Of a stretch of DNA of 20,100 nucleotides, positions 9,959 through 18,802 are shown in pieces. The stretch covers positions 1 through 20,100 of the forward strand of contig CAJNOQ010003497.1 of NCBI GenBank assembly GCA_905250885.1. The letters run 5' to 3'. Position 1 is the stretch's first letter; each line of letters opens with the position of its first letter. The translations under genes and the position numbers were made by a program. This DNA is from Didymodactylos carnosus (Eukaryota; Rotifera; Eurotatoria; Philodinida; Philodinidae). The notes beneath the pieces were generated by a model. The model saw nothing but the letters and a program-made list of their open reading frames with translations, was not told the origin of the DNA and ran no database searches.

Positions 9959-10536
9959 CGAGGGAACTCCTCTAAGTGATAAAACACTTTTTGCTCGGAA
10001 TCTAGTGGGTTATAGGTTATCGACCATGCTGATGCCGAATACGATCTTGGAAGTGGCTCTTAGCCTTTCAAAGATTCGGTTTTCTGGAAAACCAGTTTTT
10101 CAGAAATTCTAAAATATAATCAGAACTTTTCTTAATGAGACATGATTATAGTCCGGAAATTTCTGATTAAACTGAGATATCATCCAGCTTTACACGATTT
10201 TTCTTTGCAAAGTTACAGAATTTATAAGAAAAGCCCGAAAAGCCGAAATTTATAAATTTTCTTGTTTCTGTAATCTTTCAACTGACATGAACACTTAGGG
10301 CTTTTCTTGCAAAGAAAGGTCGTGTAACACTGAAGGATGTCTCAGTTTAATCAGAAATTTGCGGGCTACAATCATGCCTTATTAAGAAAGGTTCTGGTTA
10401 TATTTTAGAGTTTGTGAAAAACTGGTTTTCTATAAAACCAGGTAGTCGAAGAGCTAAGGGCCGACCCATGGTCGATAACCTATAACCGACTAGATTCCGA
10501 GTAAAAAGCATTTTATCACCTCGAGAGGTTCCCTCG
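9959..10536. mobile_element. fold-back element A, 578 bp, terminus CGAGGGAAC, TGA duplication
   Basis: The two halves are near-complete inverted copies: left arm about 9959-10225, right arm about 10275-10536. Shared blocks include ACTCGGAATCTAGT, GGTTATAGGTTATCGACCATG and TTTCTGATTAAACTGAGA. Arm identity is roughly 80 to 85 percent, so the element is fairly old. It starts CGAGGGAACTCC, and the reverse complement of its right end starts CGAGGGAACCTC. It is flanked by TGA on both sides (9956-9958, 10537-10539). It encodes no transposase, so it is non-autonomous, and it lies only 72 bp after the otopetrin exon 1 donor. Confidence 0.8.
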
Positions 10537-11130
10537 TGAGTTCTGACTGATTTCCTGTGTTCTCTTCACAAACGCAGCAATATAAAAAGAATACTGTAAG
10601 TTTTTAGAAAATGTCTCTGCAGATGTTCAAATTGTGCTTGTATTTTCTAAAGGGTGAACAACATTTCCTTCACCGGCGAATAACACAAGAAAATTTTCTT
10701 AAAAATTGAGGTCAGCGTGGCGCTAATATTCTTTTGGTATAAATCATATTGCTCGGTTAAGTATCATAATTTCTATAAGTACACCTGTCATTTTCGAATG
10801 CCTATTTAAAGAGAGCTAGTGATTAAGCGTGCGCTGGTTAAAACTGCTATTTTTAGCTTTTTTTGAGCTGGAGTACAGTAAGAGTATTAGATTTCTTAAG
10901 GGTACCTTCTCCTTCCTTTTTTAATACGGATTTTAATTTTAATTTGGACAGTCTATTTTAAATGGAAGCCTAGGCCATAAAATAAGGTCACTCCTAGCGG
11001 CCACGATCTTTTCCGAAAAAGTTATGAATTTTTAAAGTTTTTGCTCAAGGAACTGAACTGAAAAAAAACGTAATATTTTTAGTTTTGTTAATTTATCTTT
11101 CTTGTGTCTTCAAACTTGTTTCTATACTTA

Positions 11131-11963
11131 CGAGGGAACATCCCGAAGTATCCCTCTGGGATTTTGGAGAAATACATGGGGTCTGGTAGAACTAAATGCG
11201 CTGATCACGAATATGATACTTTTAGCCGCCACTGTTAGCCCTCTACTAAGTTAGAGTAGTTTTATTTTACTATGGTCAAAAAATGACCTATTTTCGATCG
11301 ATCACAGTTTTTTTCCAGATACGTTATTCACATTCGTTTAATCTGCTGCTTTGTTAAGAAACTCTTCATCTACAATTTGGTATATGGGACTTAACCATTC
11401 GAGCGTTGAAACTATACTTATCAAGCGTTTTCCATAGTGTTTCATCCTTTCTGTCGGTAGAATTATTAAGAAATAGATAAAGTTGAAAGCTAATTGAAAC
11501 ATTTATACTGATAATAAACGTTAAAGTCAAATGTAATATATCATAAGAAAGTGTTTTGAATTCACTACAAATTGACATATTTAAAAAAGCAAAATTATTG
11601 TTTTGTACAGAAATATAGGAGCAAACAATTATGATGCATAGCAAAAGATACGTGTACAGTAAATGCTTATTTGTTTCGGGAATACTATAAGTCGCATTGT
11701 TATGTCCCATATATCAAATTGTAGATGAAGAGTTTCTTAACAAAGCAGCAGATTAAACGAATGTGAATAACGTATCTGGAAAAAAACTGTGATCGATCGA
11801 AAATAGGTCATTTTTTGACCATAGTAAAATAAAACTACTCTAACTTAGTAGAGGGCTAACGGTGGCGGCTAAAAGTATCATATTCGTGATCAGCACATTT
11901 AGTTCTACCAGACTCCATGTATTTCTCCAAAATCTCAGAGGGACACTGTGGGATGTTCCCTCG
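11131..11963. mobile_element. fold-back element B, 833 bp, terminus CGAGGGAAC, TTA duplication
   Basis: Arms at about 11131-11391 and 11703-11963 are inverted copies at roughly 95 percent identity, with a unique loop of about 310 bp. Ends read CGAGGGAACATCCC on both sides. The flanks are TTA at 11128-11130 and TTA at 11964-11966. Arms contain blocks such as ATAACGTATCTGGAAAAAAA and AACAAAGCAGCAGATTAAAC. The loop holds a minus-strand open frame (11366-11710) rich in hydrophobic residues, whose ends run into both arms. It resembles no transposase. This element is younger than element A by arm identity and has a different interior. Confidence 0.85.
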
Positions 11964-12612
11964 TTAGTCTGATACGGAAAAGAAAACACTGGTCTGAGTA
12001 ATGTTACATATAGTATACATAACGCCCTGTAGCCCCAAATCAGTCCTCTTAAGAGCCCTCGAAAAAATAGTCTAATGGTCTACTCTAGCCCAAACTTTTA
12101 TTGTAAATATTCCAGACCCTATTTCGGGTTCTAAGTTTTTTTGAAAACGTTTTCAGTTTTACCGTTTCGTCATGAGAGTATTTTTAAAATAAAAAACCGA
12201 CGTTTGACATAGGATTTTCAACATTATTTGAATATTTCTAGACGATCATATGTTTGGAAAAAAAGTTCGAATCTTAGATACGGTCTGAAATATCTATGAT
12301 AAAAATTGACCTGTAACTGGATGAAAACATAGATCTCCAGATAACTCACAGAGGTGGGTAAGTTCGAATCTGAACTTGAAAGTACTTGTACTTGATATCG
12401 TCCGAACTTGCCCATTTCTGACTACCCATAGAAGAGCATGTTAGAAAATTTGAGCAAAAATTAACAATATGACAAATAGACGGGAAAGACACCCTTAAAA
12501 CTACGACTACAATTTCTTAGAATCATTACTTTCTTTTATTACTAAACAGCAGTTGTTCCTGATACTAATTAAAAGAGAGCAGATCTCCAAACAAGCAAAA
12601 GATGTAGCCCTA

Positions 12613-13236
12613 GAGAACGTGCTTGAGACAAGTACTCCGCTTTTAACCCTATTTTTAGGTTATATCTGCCTTTTAACTTTTCTAAAGCAGAATTAAGGCA
12701 TTATGTTCGCGAAGAGACCGGGTAAGACAGTATGCCAATCATCTTAAGAAACACTTTATTTTGAGAGATCTCGTATCAAAAGTTTTTTGTTTTCACTCTT
12801 TCCTTATACATAAGAGTTCACCGACATTAAGATAAATTGTTTCTTGGATTTCGAAATATAAAGTGTTCGATTAACTCTTTCTAAAAAATGCTTTTGATTT
12901 TTCGCTCAAACTGGAAAATCTTTCGCTACCTAAGAAAACCAAAAACGATGTTTCTCTAAACCCAATGCGTTTAGGAAAAAACTCTTTGACTCTTTCTAAA
13001 AAACACTTTTTAGTTTTTTGGTCAAACGGGAAAATACTTTTGGTTTTTAAATACGCTTTTTTTCTTAGGTTTAGGATGATAAAGGCCCTTACTTGCCAAG
13101 GCCTTTCACAAAGTACTTCTTAGCAATAAAAGCAAGTATTTTTATCATCAAGAAGTATTTCTGAAAGTACATGGCAAGTGAGAAATTTTGAAAACATTTG
13201 CCAATTTTTCCAAGTACTTGCATCAAGTACGTTCTC
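12613..13236. mobile_element. TA-flanked inverted-repeat element with CAAGTAC motifs, 624 bp
   Basis: The left end GAGAACGTGCTTGAGACAAG and the reverse-complemented right end GAGAACGTACTTGATGCAAG match over about 24 bp with three differences. TA flanks both ends (12611-12612, 13237-13238). Inside, AAGTACTT or CAAGTAC motifs recur in both orientations near the right end (13108-13230). A diverged tandem duplication lies at 12874-13042. No coding frame is present. The TA duplication suggests a Tc1/mariner-type MITE; the terminal repeats are short and old. Confidence 0.55.
12874..13042 (+). repeat. diverged 115-bp tandem duplication
   Basis: ACTCTTTCTAAAAAATGCTTTTGATTTTTCGCTCAAACTGGAAAATC-like sequence at 12874 recurs 115 bp later at 12989 as ACTCTTTCTAAAAAACACTT followed by TTTTGGTCAAACGGGAAAATA. 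About 50 bp is matched in each copy with roughly 80 percent identity. It lies wholly inside the TA-flanked element. Confidence 0.6.
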
Positions 13237-13281
13237 TAAGGAGTCCATCCGATATGATTATTGCCAAAGGGTATGATGAAA

Positions 13282-13496
13282 AATGTTAAAAAGAAAAATA
13301 TTAAACGACTAATATTAAAAATCAATTAAATATTTTTCTATCTAAACGAATAAATAATTTTCTTGTTGTAAGATAGAAAAATGTTTAATTATTTTAAAAT
13401 AAAGAAAAATATTGAAAGGACTAATATTCAAATCAGATGGAAAAATATTTAATTGATATTTAATATTAGTCGTTTAATATTTTTCTTTTTAACATT
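13282..13496. mobile_element. AT-rich MITE, 215 bp, long terminal inverted repeats
   Basis: The left arm (13282-13343) begins AATGTTAAAAAGAAAAATAT and matches the reverse complement of the right arm (13435-13496) over about 62 bp with two or three mismatches. A second inner pairing (TTTCTATCT at about 13335 with AGATAGAAA at about 13371) adds a nested hairpin. No target duplication is obvious. High arm identity suggests a fairly recent insertion. It ends only 79 bp before the otopetrin exon 2 acceptor. Confidence 0.75.
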
Positions 13497-13575
13497 AGTC
13501 TATAGACCCTTGCCAAAATGAAAAGATCTTTTTATAACAATTTCATCTACGCTAAGACTTATTAATTTATTTTAG

Positions 13576-14215
13576 CAATCTCCCATATCTCAATCATCGC
13601 CGCTAGTGTCTAGGTTTAACCGACATTTGAACAGTAGCGATAAAAATTCTCTAATAATCTCACCATTGTCTACGGTGGATCAAGATCTTAACAAAGAACA
13701 AGATTCAACATTTACAGAAATCGATAAAATCCATATTGAACAGCCTGATAAAATAATCGCAATATCGAATAATTCAAATACTAATGAAGCAGCATATCAA
13801 GAATTTCCTATATATCAAGAAAATAATATAGCGGGAGATGATGTTGAATTTGAACAATGGGATGATGAAGAAATTCGTCGATATTTTGCTGAAGGTTTCA
13901 ATGGTTCATCGAAAGAAATTATTTGTAAAATATTATCACTTGTATATGGTCTATTATTTAGTTTGTTTGGTATAACCTTATCTGTTTCGTTTGCAGTTAA
14001 AAATTTTAATTCAATTGGTTTATTAGAAGAAGGATTTTTTGTTTATTTATATTTATTATCAATTTTATGGATTAGTTTTTGTCTTTGGGATATTCGACGT
14101 TGGAAAATTAAACTTCGAGTAGTTAAAGAATTCACAAGGGAACGATCAATGTCAATTAATACATTTGATGGTAATATTGCTGGAGGTTACTATCACGATG
14201 ATAAATTTGGATCTG
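13576..14215 (+). CDS. otopetrin-family proton channel, exon 2: linker and helices 1-2
   Basis: Otopetrins are plasma-membrane proton channels with twelve helices. The acceptor is TTTATTTTAG. The exon opens in phase 0 (QSPISQSSPL) and encodes 213 residues plus one base. The first about 110 residues are an acidic, Ser/Asn-rich cytoplasmic linker. Helix 1 spans about residues 115-141 (ICKILSLVYGLLFSLFGITL) and helix 2 about 153-172 (FFVYLYLLSILWISFCLW), followed by the basic DIRRWKIK. It ends GGA TCT G before GTAAGT. The split codon becomes GGT, giving GSGGLYMRIG with exon 3, a junction very like the conserved GGLYLR motif of otopetrins. Family assignment rests on this exon with exons 3 and 4. 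Confidence 0.85.
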
Positions 14216-14403
14216 GTAAGTAAATTTGATATTTCAACATTAATACGATCTTAGTTTTTCTTTATCTCAAGAAGATTTAACGTCACTTTTATAGTCTTTT
14301 GATGATGAAGAGAAAAAATTTTAATTGGCATTTGAAGAGATAGTTTTATGAAAATTATTTTTCATTGAAATAGTCTTCGTTTACGTTTCTATGATACTTT
14401 TAG
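14216..14403 (+). other. otopetrin intron 2 (188 bp)
   Basis: GTAAGT donor and ATACTTTTAG acceptor, phase 1. It is short, AT-rich and free of insertions, unlike the other introns of this gene. Confidence 0.85.
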
Positions 14404-14782
14404 GTGGTCTTTACATGCGTATTGGAATTGCTGTATTTTCATTTGGTAGTCTGTTACATAATGTGATGATATTAATTAAACAAGTCGAAACATCTAGTCA
14501 ATGTATTAATCCATTAGCCATTTGTGAAAAATTGCTATTCATCATTTTTAACTTCATTCAATTGTTTTTCATGTTCAAAAATTCTAATATTATTATTCAT
14601 AATTATCGAGCTGCCGCTTATTTTGGAGTTATGCATGTGACAATCACAAATATCTGTAGTTGGTTTCATGCCATTGTTACCGAGGCTAGTATGGAAATAT
14701 CAGAGTATTCAACAGAAACAGACGGTCATTCAAAGATTTTTACTCAACTCAAATCAGATACAAGCAGTTCAACTATTACCAA
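14404..14782 (+). CDS. otopetrin-family proton channel, exon 3: helices 3-5
   Basis: Encodes GGLYMRIGIAVFSFGSLLHN (helix 3), a short loop with two cysteines (SSQCINPLAICEK), helix 4 (LLFIIFNFIQLFFMFKNSNI) and helix 5 (FGVMHVTITNICSWFHAIVT). The pattern FIQ-x-FFMFKN...FG-MH---TN-C-W is the most diagnostic otopetrin block in the window. In known members the matching region reads as FIQ-x-YF--N...FG-MH---TN. The donor is ACC AA followed by GTATGT, phase 2. It completes an Asn codon with the first base of exon 4 (16777). Reading through the donor would add only Lys-Tyr-Val before a stop. Confidence 0.9.
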
Positions 14783-14899
14783 GTATGTATAGCAGTTTTA
14801 ATCGATAGTTTGAATCTCTTATTATAAGATACCTGTTTACTTAGTTCAATAGATAATAGAGGTGAATGGGACGAGATATTTTGAAGTTTACATCCATCC

Positions 14900-15450
14900 C
14901 TATGTAGTCAAAATCGGCAATAAATCGGCGATTTTTTAGTTTAATAGTCAACTAGGATCCTCAGTTCAAAGCTGACTCAAATCGAAACAATGAGTCAGTT
15001 CTGAAGAAACTACAGAGAACACTCTTGACAATTTCGTTTTAGCCTAAACTAAAAAGATAATCTCAAAAGAAGGACATTTCTCGTTGAAATCGTGTTTCTT
15101 ATATTCTTACTCTACTGCGGAATAAAACGATGAATAACAAAAAAACATTTAATCGCTTAAAATCAACAATTAATTGCAATTAATTGATCATTATTCAAAA
15201 AAAACAGAAAAATCATCAGGATCGCTAATTAATCATAATTAACTTTCGATGTTTTTAAGAATGGCGATATATCGGTGATTTTTAACAACTGGCGATTTTT
15301 CATGCAAGTCAATTAATCACCAGTGGTTAAAAATCGCCGATATTATGGACGATTATCGCAATTTATGGACGATTATAGTCAAAATTGCGATTGATTGGCG
15401 ATTTTATTGCTAATCGCAGGTAATCGTCCAGAATGGAGCGATTTTAACGA
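14900..15450. repeat. region of degenerate GCGATT / AATCGCC repeats
   Basis: Motifs of the type AATCGGCGATTTTT and its complement recur many times in both orientations. At 15261-15292 and 15320-15347 they form a large hairpin (arms containing GATTTTTAACAACTGG and CCAGTGGTTAAAAATC). TATGGACGATTAT occurs twice 19 bp apart (about 15344 and 15363). GGATCC occurs near both limits (14955 and 15454). The region looks like an old repeat-rich element, but no clear ends or duplication were found. Confidence 0.55.
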
Positions 15451-16357
15451 CAAGGATCCCGCACGTTCAGTTCCGTTGCAATTTTTTTTAATGTCTGTTC
15501 GTCCGCCTCGTACTAGAAGGGGACGATGATATGATAATAACCTTGTTTATCTATAAATCAAAGGGATACATGTTTGAGAGTTTTCTAAAATAGTCGGATT
15601 TGCGCTATGTATATGAAATTCATAACTCTGAAATCCAAAAACTAAACAAATTGCTCTGAAATTTGAGATACTACTGAATTTTTCTAGTCTATTTGATCAG
15701 AATGATGAAAAAAGTTGTATCATTTTTTTAGACAGCATTAAACAATTACTGATGCTCTAAAAGTTTCAGCCTCATACATAACCTAAAATGAAACAAGACA
15801 CTCGAAGCTATTAGCCCACATTGTGAGACATAGTATGAAAATTCATGAGTGAGCAATCTGGTTTTTGAAAGATTCTTCTGGTATATAGCTTGACATCTTG
15901 AACCTTACGTTCACACAAAAATATAGGTGAAACTCCTATCTAAAAAATAGAAAAGAACAATTTTGCGTCTTCTTTCTATTGAAAGTTATTCAAAATCTAC
16001 ACGTGGTTTTTGAAGCGAAAAATGTTTTTTTTGTTTGGTCACTGTTTTGTGTAAAATGTGCGCTCATGATCTAGAGAACTACGTTACTTAAAAAAGTTCT
16101 AAAAACGGAATATTGAGTTTGATATACTCGAGATTAACGAATGCTTATTCATTTTTTGAGCAGTGGTCCACATTCTGTGCCCTGAGATGGAAGAAGTTAA
16201 CGGAAAATGTATGTTGGACTTAGAAGTTTTTCATACATTTTGTTGCCAGCGCCATTTTTTAAGGAGACTTTGAGATCAAAATAAATCGTTTATTTCTTTA
16301 TTGAGAAAAGAATTTTCGTTAATGAGGAAAGACAAGAAGAAAAAGAAGAAAAAAAGC

Positions 16358-16740
16358 AGCCTGACTCAGTCGGCCAGTGGGCAGACAACGTACTTCAAAC
16401 ATACGGAGTTCGAATCCCGGCAACGGCGGTCGCGTAATAGTCTCGGACAAGCTATCTAATGCTCATTGCCTCGGGGTAGATTTATATTCTGCATTCCGTT
16501 AGGCGCCGTGTTTCATTTAATATATGACAAGGTTATATTATATGGTGTCGTTTTTAGGATTATCGGACCACGTTCGCTAATCCATCGGTAAAAGTACAGC
16601 TTAGCGTTACGCACTGCAGTCTACGACCCACTATATAACCTTCTTTCACTATATGATGAGCCAAGCTGATAAGATATTACAGTTAAATTCTAGCTTTGAT
16701 TCAAGTGTATAGGTCGCTCCACTTATACACTAATTGTTAA
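16358..16740 (+). mobile_element. tRNA-derived SINE (tRNA-Leu-like head)
   Basis: A GC-richer block in the intron starts with a pol III promoter. An A-box-like TGACTCAGTCGGCCAGTGG (16362-16380) is followed 27 bp later by a B box AGTTCGAATCC (16407-16417). Between them CGTACTTCAAACATACG can form an anticodon arm whose seven-base loop TTCAAAC would carry CAA, as in leucine tRNA. The T stem is only partly paired and no acceptor stem is evident, so this is a derived repeat rather than a working tRNA. The tRNA-unrelated body continues to roughly 16735. Its 3' end is uncertain because no tail or flanking duplication was identified. Confidence 0.65.
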
Positions 16741-16776
16741 GTCAAAAACTGATTCAATATTCTTATGTCATTTTAG

Positions 16777-17132
16777 TCTAACAAATTCAAGTATATTATG
16801 CGGTTATAAAAATTATGATGCAGAATTAATAACAAAAACTGAACATACATTTGCACCATATTTATTTCCATGCACTGTAGAATATACACTGATGAGTTTC
16901 ACATTATGTTTTATTATATGGCAAAATCTTGGAAGAAAACTATCTTCAACATCAAATAACGAACATCAAAATTCAGCTGAAGATGTAACAAATGAAAACA
17001 ATATAACTTCAAATAACAACAAAATAATTAAAAATTCTCATAGACATCATGGTGACGATGAAGACGAACATGTATTTTATGTCAATTGTCAAAAATCAAT
17101 TCGTGGACTGTTTACCGGCATTATTATATTAG
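16777..17132 (+). CDS. otopetrin-family proton channel, exon 4: helix 6 and start of helix 7
   Basis: Begins by completing the split Asn codon (giving NLTNSSILCGY). It encodes helix 6, APYLFPCTVEYTLMSFTLCF, followed by IIWQNLGRK, which matches the otopetrin block PYL-P---EYSL...-W-N-G. A roughly 55-residue Asn/His/Asp-rich loop follows, then CQKSIRGLFTGIIIL, the conserved C--S-RGLF-G start of helix 7. The exon ends TTA G before GTAAAG in phase 1. The next exon should begin with two bases completing Gly, Val, Ala, Asp or Glu, but no acceptor followed by otopetrin-like sequence was found up to 20100. The remaining five or so helices are therefore outside the window or missing. Confidence 0.85.
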
Positions 17133-17749
17133 GTAAAGAATATATATTTCTTTTAACAATGAGAAATTATTTGGCTTATCAGGAGCTTTTAGAGTATTTT
17201 TATTATCGGGTGGCCAGGAAATAATGACAAACTTATGTTTTTAGGTTTATTCGGTCTTATTATTAATAAGACCGAATGGGGAGAAGCCCTTAAAGGGCTC
17301 AGAAAACTATATTTTCGTCCAAAAAATTGATTTTGAGACTTATACATGGTTGAAGAGTCCTTCCAACGCACTAATTTTTATGCCTTGGAAAATAGCTTTT
17401 GATGATTTCCTAGCGGGTTTTTTGAAAGCCTCCGATTCTAAAAATATTAGTTTTTTATTGAAATATCATGTTCTAACACATAGATTTTGATTCGTCGGAG
17501 ATACTTTTAAGCGGGCCAAAAGTGAACGAACATTTTGTCTAGAAACTTTGTGACCACCCATTAACTCTTTTAAAACTTAATATATTTTAGCCAAAATCTT
17601 GTATTCAAATTTTATAATTTTTACGTTCCTGGCTTCGGATAAATTTTAAAAAAACGAAATCCGTACCCGACAACTTTGTGCCCATAACTAACCTTCGGAT
17701 CGGATAGGGGTCGAGTTGCACATCTCTAATCGTATGTCTTGTATGTCTT
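17133..17749 (+). other. start of otopetrin intron 4 with two palindromes
   Basis: After the GTAAAG donor comes a near-perfect palindrome, ATTCGGTCTTATTA paired with TAATAAGACCGAAT (17249-17277), then AGCCCTTAAAGGGCT (17285-17299). Near its end, GGGTCGAGTTGCACATCTCT (17707-17726) reads on the minus strand as AGAGATGTGCAACTCGACCC, which resembles the ends of some hAT-type repeats. No coding exon is seen. Confidence 0.45.
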
Positions 17750-17795
17750 AAAATGAATTTATACTGATAAAACGCACAACTACCATATGATCAAC
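17750..17795 (+). repeat. perfect 46-bp inverted repeat, left arm (partner 19342-19387)
   Basis: AAAATGAATTTATACTGATA... to ...CATATGATCAAC, whose exact reverse complement lies at 19342-19387, 1.5 kb away. Matching stops abruptly on both sides. Perfect identity over 46 bp amid old repeats implies a recent event. Confidence 0.9.
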
Positions 17796-18104
17796 GTCTT
17801 TGTCCGTTTTCATTTATGATCTTTGCGCAGTTAGCATGTTCAAATAAAGACCATACGCAGAGTTAGAGCTTATAAATCTGGCGTATTATATGGGTAAGAG
17901 AATCTTTTTTTGAGAAAGATAATTTAACTTTGTGTGTCATCTTACAAAAAAATAGAACAAGAAAGTTGGTCTGTACTCACATAATGCTCAGAAAAGAATG
18001 TTTAGTACACAAGGCCCGAAATCAAAAAAAAGGAAATGAAATCAAAAAATCAAGAAAAAAAGCGTGATTAAGACATCTGTAGTTAGAGTCCTGCAGGTTA
18101 TGAC

Positions 18105-18740
18105 TTTTTGGCAACCTATAACCTAACCTATAAAAATGTTCACAACCTAAACCTAACCTAACCTATTAATGTTTTCCGTAACCTAACCTAGGTTAACCTA
18201 ATAGAACCTTTTCCAATTTTTTCCCAAAATCTGGTTTCAGAAGCCTAAACTTCAGCTTTGTTCCATATCGTTATTGCTTTTCATCTAAACACCGTCTGAA
18301 AGGTAAGCTTATACAAAATAAATCACATTTTACATGAATATAGAAATGAGTCGGTTGAGTCTTTTATTCTTTAATTTAATCTTTGGAAAATAGCTTTCTA
18401 GATAAGGAGACACTCTTAAGAGTAGACCAGAATTTCACGTTAGGCTCTCGATGCTATGAAGGTTCTGTTATTGTTGTGTATTCGCCATCTATCTTTAGCA
18501 AACTTAACGTAAGTTTTTTCTCTGACTTCCTTTTTTGATTGTGCTATTTTTCAGTTTAAAAACAGTTCAGTTTAAACTAGAGAACTTCGGTCTGATTTAT
18601 CCTCAATCGATAAATTTTCCACTCGGACTACGCTTGATTACTCAAAGTGTTGGCTGTTTTAAAGTGGTCGTTCAAAATCGTTTTTTTTCCTTTAGGTTAA
18701 AAATAGGTTATGAGTGGCGTAACCTACAACCTAACCTATA
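18105..18740. repeat. degenerate CCTAA-rich segment, possibly with inverted ends
   Basis: At 18113-18213 the motif CCTAA or CCTATAA recurs many times (for example CCTAAACCTAACCTAACCTA), including the palindrome AACCTAACCTAGGTTAACCT. A second patch at 18693-18740 has both TTTAGGTTAAAAATAGGTTA and CAACCTAACCTATAA. It may be one element with motif-rich ends, or a degenerate TTAGG-type simple repeat. No coding exon lies between. A splice-like CTATTTTTCAG at 18554 leads straight to a stop. Confidence 0.45.
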
Positions 18741-18802
18741 AGAGAATGCTGAAAAAATTAAACATGCTGACTGGGCAAAGATCTTAGAATGAAAATGCAC
18801 AA

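Larger units (their letters stand above)
9887..13575 (+). other. otopetrin intron 1 (3.7 kb, element-rich)
   Basis: Bounded by GTAAGT at 9887 and TTTATTTTAG at 13575. About two thirds of it is made of recognisable insertions: two fold-back elements sharing a terminus, a TA-flanked element and an AT-rich MITE. The stretches at 10540-11127 and 11967-12610 show no gene. The first carries a C/T-rich motif (AAGGGTACCTTCTCC at 10899) resembling those at 2040 and 8446. The second includes CAAGTAC-type motifs near 12375-12415, similar to those of the 12613-13236 element. Confidence 0.65.
14783..16776 (+). other. otopetrin intron 3 (2.0 kb)
   Basis: Donor GTATGT and acceptor ATGTCATTTTAG, phase 2. 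It holds the GCGATT-rich repeat region in its first third and the tRNA-derived SINE near its end. The stretch 15455-16355 shows no gene: it is AT-rich, with a purine-rich run (GAAGAAAAAGAAGAAAAAAA, 16334-16356) immediately before the SINE. Confidence 0.8.

Noticed and set aside
11366..11710. Minus-strand 114-codon hydrophobic frame in fold-back element B
   Set aside because: Both ends lie inside the inverted arms, there is no transposase or other domain, and Ile/Leu/Ser-rich chance frames are expected here. Mentioned only with the element.
16358..16435. Functional tRNA-Leu gene
   Set aside because: No paired acceptor stem and a poorly paired T stem. The A and B boxes with a longer tRNA-unrelated body fit a SINE better.
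17244..17330. Candidate otopetrin exon 5 after TTTTTAG at 17243
   Set aside because: Phase would fit, but the translation runs through a palindrome, has no helix 7 continuation and stops after fewer than 30 codons.
18535..18741. Plus-strand frame considered as the missing otopetrin exon
   Set aside because: It has no membrane helix or otopetrin block, and the nearby CAG acceptor runs into a stop.
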